A stretch of DNA of 38,838 nt, taken from assembly GCA_002344525.1 (NCBI GenBank), contig DDTJ01000022.1:1-38838 (forward strand), read 5' to 3'. The DNA is from Akkermansiaceae bacterium UBA2367 (GTDB taxonomy: Bacteria; Verrucomicrobiota; Verrucomicrobiia; Verrucomicrobiales; DEV007). The position numbers and the translations under genes are program-made. Position 1 is the first letter of the stretch, and each line of letters starts with the position of its first letter. Below the pieces are notes generated by a model. That model saw only the letters and a list, made by a program, of their open reading frames with translations. It was not told where the DNA came from and did no database searches. Shown here in pieces: positions 8,168 through 17,930 of the stretch.

Positions 8168-9581
8168 CCAAGTCAAATATCTTCCCCGGATTCAGCAGTC
8201 CTCCGGGGTCCAGCGCCCGTTTCACCTTCCTCATCAGCGCGTAGCTGGCCTCGTCGAACTGCCGTGGCAGGTAGGGTTTCTTCGCCAACCCCACCCCGTG
8301 CTCGCCGGTGATCGTGCCACCCAGCTCGACCGTCTTGTCGAAAATCTCCGACAGCGCCGCTTCGACGCGTTCCATCTCCTCGTGGTCCGTCTCGTCGGTC
8401 AGGATCGTCGGATGCACGTTGCCGTCGCCGAAGTGGCCGAAGGTCGCGATTTGGAGCCGGTGCCGCGCCGCGACCTCCTCGACGAATGCGACGATCTCGG
8501 CGAGGCGGCTACGCGGGACGGTGACATCCTCCAAGATCGTCGTGGGACGGATGCGGGCGAGGGCGGAGAAGGCGCTGCGCCGGGCCGTGGCGAGCCTCGT
8601 CGCGTGGGCCTCGTCCGCCGCCTGCTCGACGGAAATGGCCCCGTTCTCCTTCGCGATCTCGGCCATGGCGGCGGCTTCCTCCTCGACCACGGCGGGATGC
8701 CCGTCGGTCTCCATCAGGACCACGGCGGCGGCTTCGGTCGGCAGGCCGACTTTGGCGTAGTCCTCCACGCTCTGGCAGGTCTTGCTGTCGAGGAATTCGA
8801 GGGTGCAGGGGATGATGTGGCGCTCGATGATCTTGGAGACGCTCCGCGCGGCGGATTCCATCGAATCGAAGGAGGAGAGCAGGGTGCGCCGCGCCTTGGG
8901 ACGGGGCACGAGCTTCAGGAGCACCTTGGTGATGATGCCGAGGGTGCCTTCGGAGCCGACGAAGAGATCCTTCATCGAGTAGCCGGCCACGTCCTTGACG
9001 CATTTCGAGCCGAGCCAAGCGATTTCGCCGTCCGGCAGGACGACTTCCAAGCCCATCACGTAGTCCCGCGTAACGCCGTATTTCAGCCCGCGCAGGCCGC
9101 CGGAGTTGTTCGCGACGTTGCCGCCGATGGTCGATATCTTCATCGAGCCGGGATCGGGCGGGTAGAAGAGACCGTGCGGATGGGAGGCGTCGTCGATGGC
9201 CTTGGTGATCGTCCCGGACTCGGCGAGCAGGGTCAGGTTCGCCGGATCGATTTCGAGAATGCGGTTCAGATGGACGAGGCAGAGGACGATGCCGCCATCG
9301 ACCGGGACGCTGCCGCCCGAGAGACCCGTTCCCGAACCCCGCGTCACCACGGGAATCCCGGCGGAGCGGGTGAAGCGCACGATTTCCGCGACCACCTCGA
9401 CCGTGCGCGGCAGGACGACGCAGGCGGCCCCGTGCTTTAGCGCGGCGGTGCCGTCGAAGCCGTAGGGAACGAGGTCTTCGCGCTCGGTGAGGACGTTTTC
9501 CGCGCCCGCGATCACGCGGAGGCGGGCGATCACGGACGAATCGATGGAGGCGGCGGGGGCGGCCTTCGTGGCGGGGGTCAT
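8157..9581 (-). CDS. glcD: Glycolate oxidase FAD-binding subunit
   Basis: A 474-aa FAD-linked oxidase. The N-terminal half is a PCMH-type FAD domain (TRGSGTGLSGGSVPVDGGIV, and NNSGGLRGLKYG). The C-terminal half carries the family motifs FGHFGDGNVHP and TGEHGVGLAKKPYL. It oxidises glycolate, or a related 2-hydroxy acid such as D-lactate, and passes electrons to the GlcF iron-sulfur subunit. No glcE is present, as is common outside Enterobacteria. The first gene of a leftward glcD-glcF-mauE unit. Its stop codon lies within a dispersed inverted repeat. Confidence 0.92.
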   Translation of the reverse strand: MTPATKAAPAASIDSSVIARLRVIAGAENVLTEREDLVPYGFDGTAALKHGAACVVLPRTVEVVAEIVRFTRSAGIPVVTRGSGTGLSGGSVPVDGGIVLCLVHLNRILEIDPANLTLLAESGTITKAIDDASHPHGLFYPPDPGSMKISTIGGNVANNSGGLRGLKYGVTRDYVMGLEVVLPDGEIAWLGSKCVKDVAGYSMKDLFVGSEGTLGIITKVLLKLVPRPKARRTLLSSFDSMESAARSVSKIIERHIIPCTLEFLDSKTCQSVEDYAKVGLPTEAAAVVLMETDGHPAVVEEEAAAMAEIAKENGAISVEQAADEAHATRLATARRSAFSALARIRPTTILEDVTVPRSRLAEIVAFVEEVAARHRLQIATFGHFGDGNVHPTILTDETDHEEMERVEAALSEIFDKTVELGGTITGEHGVGLAKKPYLPRQFDEASYALMRKVKRALDPGGLLNPGKIFDLDHG

Positions 9582-9707
9582 AGTCCGTCTGAGATAGTCC
9601 CTAAGCGAGGGATTCTCAAGGACGGGATGAGGGGCGATCCCTCCGGCATTGCGACATCACCGATCCTCGTCCCGGCTTCATTTCAATGGCGGACCACGGC
9701 AGGAAAC

Positions 9708-9740
9708 TTGAAAATCGTCAGTTGGATTGCGGATTTTCAA
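9708..9740. repeat. Small inverted repeat in the glcD-Sel1 gap
   Basis: TTGAAAATC at 9708-9716 pairs with GATTTTCAA at 9732-9740 across 15 bases. It is the only structure I see in 9582-9855, the gap between the glcD start and the end of the Sel1-repeat gene. No U-run follows on either strand, so it is not a convincing terminator. Confidence 0.4.
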
Positions 9741-9855
9741 CCATGAAGGCACTCTTGGAAGCCTCCTCCCGGTCAAGCAGTCCGGTTTCCATAGATTCCC
9801 ATGATTGTGCGTTCGTCGATCTTGAGCGGAATCGCCTCATCCTTTCCACCCGGCC

Positions 9856-10359
9856 TCACGAGCTTGCTGCTCTCCTCTTGGCGATCTTGGACAAGGCTCC
9901 GAACCATCTGAGTGTTCGAGTCGCTTCGGCCACCTTCTTCGATGCCGCCAAGTGAATCAATTTCATGGCTTCCTTCCGGTCCTTCACGACCCCCACTCCC
10001 CGCCAATGCAGCTTGGCAAGCCAATAGAGCGACCTGTCGTGATGATGGCGGACTGCTCTTGTGAACCAGATGCGGGCATCATTCCATGCCCCTTCATCGT
10101 AGGCGATCTGCCCAAGGCTGAACATCGCTCTCGGTTCCCCTCGCCTTGCCGACTTCCGGTACCAAATGCGGGCATCCTCGATGGATTTCGGGACACCGAC
10201 GCTGTTGAGATAAAACCAGCCCATCGCCAAAATGGCCTCCGAATCGCCCTCTGATGCGGCGGCGAGATTCAGTTGAAAAGCACGAGCCTCGTCCTTTTCA
10301 ACCCTCCTACCCTCCAAGTGGTCGAGGGAGTCGTTGTATCGCTTGGCTGGCGTCGTCAT
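9856..10359 (-). CDS. Sel1-repeat (TPR-like) protein
   Basis: A 167-aa protein of at least three Sel1-like repeats of about 36 residues: one around AILAMGWFYLNSVGVPKS, one around AMFSLGQIAYDEGAWNDA, and one around SLYWLAKLHWRGVGVVKD. Such repeats form alpha-solenoids that bind other proteins. No signal peptide is seen from the chosen ATG at 10359; the frame remains open upstream but without repeat sequence. It lies 80 bases downstream of the E1-alpha gene on the same strand and could be co-transcribed. Partner and function are unknown. Confidence 0.75.
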   Translation of the reverse strand: MTTPAKRYNDSLDHLEGRRVEKDEARAFQLNLAAASEGDSEAILAMGWFYLNSVGVPKSIEDARIWYRKSARRGEPRAMFSLGQIAYDEGAWNDARIWFTRAVRHHHDRSLYWLAKLHWRGVGVVKDRKEAMKLIHLAASKKVAEATRTLRWFGALSKIAKRRAASS

Positions 10360-10439
10360 GAACAAGGTTTGGTTGGACTCAGAAGACCAACGTTCGCAAG
10401 GCATCCTTCTCGGCTGCCCTTGACCTGAAAAAAGCCACA

Positions 10440-11471
10440 TCAATACCGCCCGTCCACCAAGCGCCGCGTCGCGAGAGCGCTCCAGTCGTCCTGTAGCGGG
10501 CTGGGCGGCTCCTCGGCTTGGGCTTGGGCGAAGGTCTCCTCGACGAAATCCTGCACCCCCTGTTCGAGAGCTTCGACTTCCTCCGCGCTCTGCCAAGCCT
10601 CGGCGAGGAGGCGTTCGCGGGCGAGGGAGAGGCAGTCGCGACCGTAGCGTCCGGCCCTGGCCTCGTCGGGCACGTAGCTGGCGTCGTCGTGCTCGCCATG
10701 GCCGGAGAGGCGCAGCAGCTTGCCGACGACCAGTTGCGGCCCTTCGCCCGCCCGTGCCCGCGCGATGGCGGTGCGGAAGGTTTCGAGGCAGCCCATCAGA
10801 TCCGTCCCGTCGATGGAGTATCCGGCGATCCCGTAGCCGGCAGCGCGGTCGGCGAGATCCTCGCAGGCGTATTGCCGGCTCGTCGGGGTGGAGTAGGCGA
10901 ACTGGTTGTCGGCCACGGCGACGACGAGGGGCAGACGCTCCACCGCAGCTTGGTTGAGGCCCTCGTGGAAGGCCCCGGTCGAGGTCGCCCCGTCCCCGGC
11001 GGTGACCCCGCCGACATAGCCGCTCTCGCCCCGGAAACGCTTCGCCACCAGCATCCCGTTCACCGCCGAAACGGAGGACCCGAGGTGGCTGATCATCGCG
11101 GGCATCCCGATCCCCGGGCGACCCCGGTGGATGTTGCCGTCGCGCCCGCGCATGGGGCCGGTGACTTTTCCGAGATAGGTCCGCACCGCGTCGAGAAGAG
11201 GCTCGCCGAAGGCGGCGCGGCCCGCCTGGTCGCGGATGAGGCCTGCGAAGACATCGCCGAGGCGACGGTCGAGCTGGCCACCGAGGGCGTAGCTGAAGGC
11301 CTCCTGACCCCGTCCGAGGTAGACCCCACCAACGATCTTTCCAGCGCGGTAGAGGGACGAGACCTTCTCCTCGAAGATCCGAGCCACGAGCATCCCGCGA
11401 TATGCCGCGACGAACTCCGCCGCAGTGACGCGGGCGGAGGAGGAGGCGCTCTGGAAGGTTCGGGCGGACAT
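10440..11471 (-). CDS. 2-oxo acid dehydrogenase E1 component, alpha subunit
   Basis: A 343-aa TPP-dependent E1-alpha subunit of the pyruvate, acetoin or branched-chain 2-oxo acid dehydrogenase type. The TPP/Mg motif is GDGATSTGAFHEGLN starting at Gly159, with the distal Asn at about 189 in VAVADNQFAYSTP. The active-site loop GHGEHDDASYVPDE is intact. A GAGGGAG Shine-Dalgarno-like stretch precedes the ATG. An E1-beta gene would normally be adjacent, but the flanking genes are a Sel1 protein and proC, so the beta subunit must be encoded elsewhere. Specificity for a particular 2-oxo acid cannot be assigned. Confidence 0.88.
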   Translation of the reverse strand: MSARTFQSASSSARVTAAEFVAAYRGMLVARIFEEKVSSLYRAGKIVGGVYLGRGQEAFSYALGGQLDRRLGDVFAGLIRDQAGRAAFGEPLLDAVRTYLGKVTGPMRGRDGNIHRGRPGIGMPAMISHLGSSVSAVNGMLVAKRFRGESGYVGGVTAGDGATSTGAFHEGLNQAAVERLPLVVAVADNQFAYSTPTSRQYACEDLADRAAGYGIAGYSIDGTDLMGCLETFRTAIARARAGEGPQLVVGKLLRLSGHGEHDDASYVPDEARAGRYGRDCLSLARERLLAEAWQSAEEVEALEQGVQDFVEETFAQAQAEEPPSPLQDDWSALATRRLVDGRY

Positions 11472-11564
11472 GGGGGAGACTCCCTCAACCTAGCCGCCGC
11501 GACGCCTTCCTCGCAACGGAATTTTTCCCTGTCCACCGGGCGAAACAGAGCTACCAATACCGCG

Positions 11565-12362
11565 ATGAAACTCGGAGTGATCGGTTGCGGAAAAATGGGG
11601 CGTGCCCTCGTGGGCGGCATTCTCGGGGCGGGCCTGTGCCGTCCGGAGGACACCCTCGTCTACGACAGCTACGAATCCGCCTCGGCGGCGATGGCCTCCG
11701 AGCTAGGCGTGCGCGTCGCGCCGGACAACGCCTCCGTCGTCGAGGGAGCGGAGGTCGTCCTCCTCTGCACGAAGCCGCAGGGCTTCGCCGGGATGCTGGG
11801 CGAACTCGGCGAAAGCCGCGACCGCCTCCTCGTCTCCATCGCCGCCGGGGTCCGGCTGTCCGCGATCGAGGCGGGTACGGGGCATCGCCATCGCGTCGTC
11901 CGGGTCATGCCGAACACCCCCGCCCTCGTCGGCAAAGGGGCCTCGGCCTACGCCCTCGGCTCCGCCGCGACGGAGGCCGACGCCGCTCTGACCGAAGCGC
12001 TTCTCGGGGCCGTCGGCCATGTCTGCCGCGTCGGCGAGGACGACCTCGACGCCGTCACCGCCGTGAGCGGGAGCGGTCCGGCCTATTTCTTTTTCCTCCT
12101 CGAAGCGATGATCGCCGAAGGCATCGCGCAAGGGCTGCCTCCCGAAACCGCCCGCGACCTCGCCGTCCACACCGCCGCCGGGGCCGCCGAACTCATTCTC
12201 TCCACCGGCGAAGCGCCCGCGACCCTGCGGGAGAACGTCACCAGCCCGAACGGCACGACCTTCGCGGCGCTGGAATATTTCCGCGGAAAGGATTTCGAGG
12301 CCATCGTGCGCGGAGCCGTCGCGGCGGCGGCGGAGCGTTCGCGCGAGCTGGGACGGTCGTAG
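11565..12362 (+). CDS. proC: Pyrroline-5-carboxylate reductase
   Basis: A 265-aa enzyme for the last step of proline synthesis, NAD(P)H-dependent reduction of pyrroline-5-carboxylate. The start at 11565 begins the Rossmann motif at once (MKLGVIGCGKMGRALVGG). The family motifs RVMPNTPALVGKGASAY and AVSGSGPAYFFFLLEAM are present, as is the C-terminal NVTSPNGTTFAAL segment. Length is typical. Divergent from the E1-alpha gene. A 73-base repeat lies 88 bases beyond its stop. Confidence 0.96.
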   Translation: MKLGVIGCGKMGRALVGGILGAGLCRPEDTLVYDSYESASAAMASELGVRVAPDNASVVEGAEVVLLCTKPQGFAGMLGELGESRDRLLVSIAAGVRLSAIEAGTGHRHRVVRVMPNTPALVGKGASAYALGSAATEADAALTEALLGAVGHVCRVGEDDLDAVTAVSGSGPAYFFFLLEAMIAEGIAQGLPPETARDLAVHTAAGAAELILSTGEAPATLRENVTSPNGTTFAALEYFRGKDFEAIVRGAVAAAAERSRELGRS

Positions 12363-12449
12363 TTGGTCTTGTGGTTCGAAAGCGAGATTTGGCAGCGAGG
12401 AACGGAGGGTTTTGGAATGACGGGTGGGGCGTGGAAGAACGCGCCAGCG

Positions 12450-12522
12450 CTGTAGCCAGCCTCACTGAGGCCGGATCGGACCTCCAAACGACGTTCGACC
12501 GAGGTCGATGACCCCGGCTACA
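12450..12522 (-). repeat. 73-bp dispersed repeat, family B copy 1
   Basis: Lies between proC and the secreted unknown. The ends are short inverted repeats, TGTAGCC at 12451-12457 and GGCTACA at 12516-12522. Read on the minus strand it aligns without gaps to 35967-36039 with 61 of 73 positions identical by hand count. Internal hairpin-prone words such as GGCCTCACTGAGGCC-like segments suggest a structured, REP- or MITE-like element. It has no coding capacity. Confidence 0.85.
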
Positions 12523-12599
12523 AAAACTTGGTGCGTGGACATGCCCCAAACCGCTCCACACGATTTCCCCGTGCGAGTTTGGGACTTGGCGCGTATCCT

Positions 12600-13463
12600 A
12601 TGGCAAACCGGATGCGCACCTTCTCCCTTTCCCCCCGCCTCCGCAAGGGCCTCGCCACGCTCTCCTTCGCGCTCGCCGCGACAGCTCCGCCTCTCGGAGC
12701 CCAAGTGGTGGGCCAGCGCTACGAAACGCCCCCGGCGGCGCGACCGAAGGTTCTTTCGATCCGCGAGTCGGTCTTCTCCTCCATCGTGGAAAAGGCCGCG
12801 TCCACCTACCGGAAGGAGGAGGGATCGCAGACCTTTGTCCTCGAATCGACCGAAGGAGAGACCCGCCGCGAATGGAAGATCGGCGGCGAAGCCCGCCCCC
12901 TTCCCGAAAACGAACCCGAGTCCGCCGTGGTGGCCGAAAAGCGGGTCAAATTCCTCCCGCACGAGGGCAAGCTCTTCGTCAAAATCGAGATGGTCGTCAA
13001 AGGCGCTCCAGACCGAGAAAAGAAGGAAATCCGCTTTTCCGGCACTTACGAGACGACGGTGCTGGAGGGCGACTGGGCCAACTATCAGGGAGGCGGCACC
13101 ATGAAGGTCAGGATCGCCGCCTCCGACCACGATCGCTATCTCGAAGCGGCCCGGCGCGCCTTCTTCGCCGATGAAGTCCTCGCGGACCACGCGGAGGGGT
13201 TCCGCCAGGAGCTGCTCGGCATTCTCGAAGGGAAGATCGCCGACCCCGGCACGACGCCACCGAAGGAGATCGAGGCGTTGCGAGGCATCGTCGCGACGGT
13301 GCAGGCGCACCCCGAATGCCTAGCCGTGTCCGTGACACCCTCGTTCGAGGCCGATCCCGAGATCTTCGTCCTCGAAGGCGAGGCAATGCGCTCGACGGTG
13401 TCCAAGCAGACGACGACGCTTCGTTTCAACGCCTCGCTGCCGACTCCGTCCGCGGCACCTTGA
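12600..13463 (+). CDS. Predicted secreted protein of unknown function
   Basis: A 287-aa protein not recognised as a named family. From the ATG at 12600 (or 12612) it has a basic start, a hydrophobic stretch (LATLSFALAATAPPLGA) and a likely cleavage after GAQ, so it is probably exported. The mature part is charged, with a segment KREKKEIRFSGTYETTV-like beta character and a conserved-looking FLPHEGKLFVKIEM stretch; no cysteine cluster, catalytic motif or further membrane span is visible. It converges on dinB with 17 bases between. Codon use matches its neighbours. Confidence 0.6.
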   Translation: MANRMRTFSLSPRLRKGLATLSFALAATAPPLGAQVVGQRYETPPAARPKVLSIRESVFSSIVEKAASTYRKEEGSQTFVLESTEGETRREWKIGGEARPLPENEPESAVVAEKRVKFLPHEGKLFVKIEMVVKGAPDREKKEIRFSGTYETTVLEGDWANYQGGGTMKVRIAASDHDRYLEAARRAFFADEVLADHAEGFRQELLGILEGKIADPGTTPPKEIEALRGIVATVQAHPECLAVSVTPSFEADPEIFVLEGEAMRSTVSKQTTTLRFNASLPTPSAAP

Positions 13464-13480
13464 GGGAGCCCGGAAAGGGG

Positions 13481-14539
13481 TCAAAACATCTCCATCTGCG
13501 CGCCCGCCTCCCCGCTCTCGCGGAGTCGCACCGCCGCGCCAATGAGGCGGACGGATCTCCCTTCGCCCCGTGTCCAAGCCTCGGCGAGGAGTTCGCGCAT
13601 CAGATCGGGATCGACCCGGTCCGAGGCGCGCTGGGCTGTGGTCGTGCGGAAGTCCTCGAACTTCACCTTCACGACGCATTCGCGGATTTCGCGGTCCGCA
13701 TGGCGCGAGGCCAAATCCTCGGCTAGCTCCCCGACGAGTTCGTCGAGGCGTTCGCGGCCTTCTTCGAGGGAGGTGAGATTCTCCCGGAAGGTGCTTTCGT
13801 TCCCCACCGACTTGCGCTCGCGGTTCGGCTCGACGGGGCGCTCGTCGAGCCCCCGGCAGAGGCGGAAGAGAGAGCGGCCGAATTTTCCGAAGCGCCGCAC
13901 CAGCTCGACCTCGCTGTGTTCGCGCATCGCCCCGCAGGTGGGGATGCCGGCCTCGTGGAGGCGCTGCGCGGTGCGTCGGCCGACGCCCCAGATTTTCTCC
14001 ACGGGCAGCGCGGCGACGAAGGAATCGACCTCCTCGGCGCGGATCTCGAACTGCCCGTCGGGCTTGTTCCAGTCGCTCGCAATTTTGGCGAGGAATTTGT
14101 TCGGAGCGATTCCGGCGGAGGCGGTCAGCCCGCACTCCTCGCGGATCTGTTCGCGGATCGCCCACGCGACCGAGGCGGCCTCGGAGTCGAGGTGGCTCGC
14201 GTCGAGGTATGCCTCGTCCAGGGAGAGCGGCTCAATGAGGCCGGTGTAGCGGGCAAAGATCGAGCGGATTCGCATCGACTCGCGTCGGTAGAGGTCGAAG
14301 CGCACCGGCAGGAGGACGAGCTGCGGGCAGAGCTCCCGCGCCTTGAAGGCGGGCATGGCGGAGCGGCAGCCATACTTCCGAGCCTCGTAGTTGCAGGTCG
14401 TGAGCACCCCGCGCCCGCCGCTTCCACCGACGGCGACGGGTTTCCCAGCCAGTCCGGGCCGCTCGCGCATCTCGATGGCCGCGTAGAAGCAGTCCATGTC
14501 GAGGTGGATGATCTTGCGAGCTGGGGGCGGGCCGGGCAT
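13481..14539 (-). CDS. dinB: DNA polymerase IV (Y-family)
   Basis: A 352-aa translesion polymerase. Catalytic carboxylates are in HLDMDCFYAAIEMRE near the N-terminus and SLDEAYLDASHLD in the palm. Thumb helix-hairpin motifs (IWGVGRRTAQRLHEAGI) and a little-finger domain follow. The last residues, QMEMF, look like a beta-clamp binding peptide. The ATG at 14539 is chosen because family sequence begins eight residues later; an upstream in-frame ATG at 14650 lies in non-conserved sequence. No SOS box could be identified by eye. Converges on the secreted unknown. Confidence 0.94.
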   Translation of the reverse strand: MPGPPPARKIIHLDMDCFYAAIEMRERPGLAGKPVAVGGSGGRGVLTTCNYEARKYGCRSAMPAFKARELCPQLVLLPVRFDLYRRESMRIRSIFARYTGLIEPLSLDEAYLDASHLDSEAASVAWAIREQIREECGLTASAGIAPNKFLAKIASDWNKPDGQFEIRAEEVDSFVAALPVEKIWGVGRRTAQRLHEAGIPTCGAMREHSEVELVRRFGKFGRSLFRLCRGLDERPVEPNRERKSVGNESTFRENLTSLEEGRERLDELVGELAEDLASRHADREIRECVVKVKFEDFRTTTAQRASDRVDPDLMRELLAEAWTRGEGRSVRLIGAAVRLRESGEAGAQMEMF

Positions 14540-14649
14540 CGAGGGATAAGGATAGCAAAATTCCGCGATGATTTCGCCTGGCGGCTCGCAGGGAGGCTGT
14601 CTGCGGAAGACAAGGATACCACGCCATCTCTCCCCTCTTCCACGCTTCA

Positions 14650-14929
14650 CCTGCCTCGTCGTCTCGAAGAACGCCCCGAACTCCGAGCTCGCCTACGCCT
14701 TCACCCACTTCCTCACCGACCCGGCCAACGCGGCGGCGGACATGGAGAGCACATCTACTACCTCTTCCCCGAACCAGACCGCCTACGAACTCATCAGCCC
14801 CGAGTTCCGCAAGACCAGCGCCCTCCCTCGATGCCAAGACGATGAGGAAATGCGAAGTCATCGACGACCTCGGGGAGAAAAGACGCGATCGACAACAAGG
14901 CTTGGGATCTGGTGCGGGCGGCGCAGTGA
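14650..14929 (+). pseudogene. Decayed 3' end of a potD-like spermidine/putrescine-binding protein gene
   Basis: Translation gives VVSKNAPNSELAYAFTHFL then NQTAYELISPEFRKTSA, then after a frame change PSLDAKTMRKCEVIDDLGEK, and after a second change DAIDNKAWDLVRAAQ-stop ending at 14929. In order these match the C-terminal region of PotD/PotF-type polyamine-binding proteins (KNA..ELA..F.NFL, PN..AYEL, KCEVIDDLGE). Another local shift appears near 14748-14772, where a neighbouring frame reads HIYYLFP. Only about the last 90 codons remain, and no potABC genes are nearby. It is a relic, not a working gene. Confidence 0.72.
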
Positions 14930-14997
14930 TCCCGAATGTCGCGAGGACGCCCGGTCAGGCGGAGCCGCAGACGGACGGCTCTTGAGGCATCGGATGG

Positions 14998-15019
14998 GAG
15001 AAGTTCTCACGAACTTCTC
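14998..15019 (+). repeat. Family-A palindrome, copy 1
   Basis: GAGAAGTTC, loop TCAC, GAACTTCTC: a perfect 9-bp stem. Followed by TAC, so the whole unit on the minus strand reads GTAGAGAAGTTCGTGAGAAC and onward. Further copies lie at 23321-23342 and 23458-23479, and a variant in opposite orientation at 23287-23306. Confidence 0.92.
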
Positions 15020-15060
15020 TACGTGCTTTCACGGCGGAACCGTAGCGAAGACGAGGAAGG

Positions 15061-15126
15061 CCCACGGAATCCACGGAAGCTCACTGAGAGGGGACCGGCA
15101 GAGGAAAACTCCGTAGATTCCGTGGG
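15061..15126. repeat. 17-bp inverted repeat (CCCACGGAATCCACGGA type)
   Basis: The left arm 15061-15077 and the right arm 15110-15126 are reverse complements with one mismatch (CCACGG versus CTACGG), separated by 32 bases. The word structure resembles the CACGGATGAACACG repeats near glcD, though the sequence differs. It may be a separate dispersed family. Confidence 0.8.
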
Positions 15127-15230
15127 CAACCCTTCAAGCGGAGCCGGAACAAAGCCCGCGAAAACCATCCGGCAGATTCGGCGGCCCACCCAAGACAAAT
15201 GGGCGGACCGCCGAACTGTTCCGGAACGCC

Positions 15231-15353
15231 TCACTTGGCGTATTGGACGGGCGCCGGCTGCGACGGATAGGCCGCCTGCTGCTTGCGGTGCTTGCACGCG
15301 CCCAAGGAGAGGGCGATGACGGAGAGGGCGACGGACAGGGTGATCAGTTTCAT
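15231..15353 (-). CDS. Small predicted lipoprotein, 40 aa
   Basis: The product starts MKLITLSVALSVIALSLGAC and has the lipobox LGAC with Cys20, so the mature peptide would be a lipid-anchored chain of only about 20 residues, basic at first (CKHRKQQ) and then Pro/Gln-rich (YPSQPAPVQYAK). It resembles entericidin-sized lipoproteins in length only. The ATG at 15353 is chosen because it starts the signal sequence; the longer open frame upstream runs through a terminator hairpin. It lies downstream of ftsH on the same strand but beyond the terminator at 15387-15424. Confidence 0.72.
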   Translation of the reverse strand: MKLITLSVALSVIALSLGACKHRKQQAAYPSQPAPVQYAK

Positions 15354-15386
15354 TTTTGTTGGTTCTGTGGATTTTGGAGTTGGATG

Positions 15387-15424
15387 AAAAAAGCGGAATG
15401 GATCGGTAGTCCGGTCCATTCCGC
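15387..15424 (-). terminator. Intrinsic terminator downstream of ftsH
   Basis: On the minus strand a 14-bp stem (GCGGAATGGACCGG, loop ACTA, CCGATCCATTCCGC, one mismatch) is followed directly by TTTTTT. It would stop transcripts from ftsH or from a promoter in the 15.4-15.6 kb gap, and it stands 34 bases before the lipoprotein start, so it could also act as an attenuator for that gene. Confidence 0.8.
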
Positions 15425-15559
15425 CAAAGTCGTCACCACAGGATCGTCGAAGGGACTTTTCAACCGCCGATAAACGACCGCTCGCTCCCAGCCGATCTGT
15501 CAGTCTTCCGCAACCCGGTGATGACAAAAGCTAAAACGGCGGGCGGCGGGCTTTCTTAG

Positions 15560-15577
15560 AAAAATTTTAAAATTTTT
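15560..15577. promoter_or_regulatory. 18-bp AT-only perfect palindrome after ftsH
   Basis: AAAAATTTTAAAATTTTT is self-complementary and lies 21 bases beyond the ftsH stop in a GC-rich setting. It could be a promoter UP-element, a bendable binding site or a weak terminator component. Sequence alone does not decide. Confidence 0.5.
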
Positions 15578-15598
15578 TCCAGCGAAGCGGAAGCCTCC

Positions 15599-17659
<2,061 letters not shown>

Positions 17660-17930
17660 GAAAGGGCAGGTGGGGAGGGCGGCGCGGAACCGCCGGTCCG
17701 AAGCTAGCACAAGGAGGAGGGTGGCGCAATCGACGGAAACCGACCGGGAATCCGGCGGAGGTCGAGCTGCCTCCTTCCGACCATGGAGCTCGGGATCGGT
17801 TCAATAAGTGGATTCGGGTGCGGAATCCATGAGGCCAAAAGCGCCTCTAATTCATCCGTTCGAAAAATTAAAATATCTAATATTCATTTCATTTGTGAAT
17901 AATTGAAAGACGAAATAAGATTTTCTCATC
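17660..17930. promoter_or_regulatory. Divergent ftsH/sigma-factor intergenic region with AT-rich island
   Basis: About 270 bases without a gene. The right half (about 17845-17925) is strikingly AT-rich for this genome and contains TATTCA at about 17881 facing TGAATA at about 17895. It probably holds the sigma-factor promoter, but no clear -35/-10 pair can be assigned. No Shine-Dalgarno sequence precedes the sigma-factor ATG. Confidence 0.4.

Larger units (their letters stand above)
14930..15230. other. Gene-free stretch with two palindromic repeats
   Basis: Between the potD remnant and the small lipoprotein gene I see no credible coding frame. It holds a family-A palindrome at 14998-15019 and an inverted repeat at 15061-15126, both described separately. 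Together with the remnant it forms the only long gene-poor region of the window. Confidence 0.7.

Noticed and set aside
9686..9955. An 89-codon plus-strand frame between glcD and the Sel1 gene
   Set aside because: Its second half overlaps the antisense of the Sel1 gene, which is clearly real; the first half is AT-richer with no motif.
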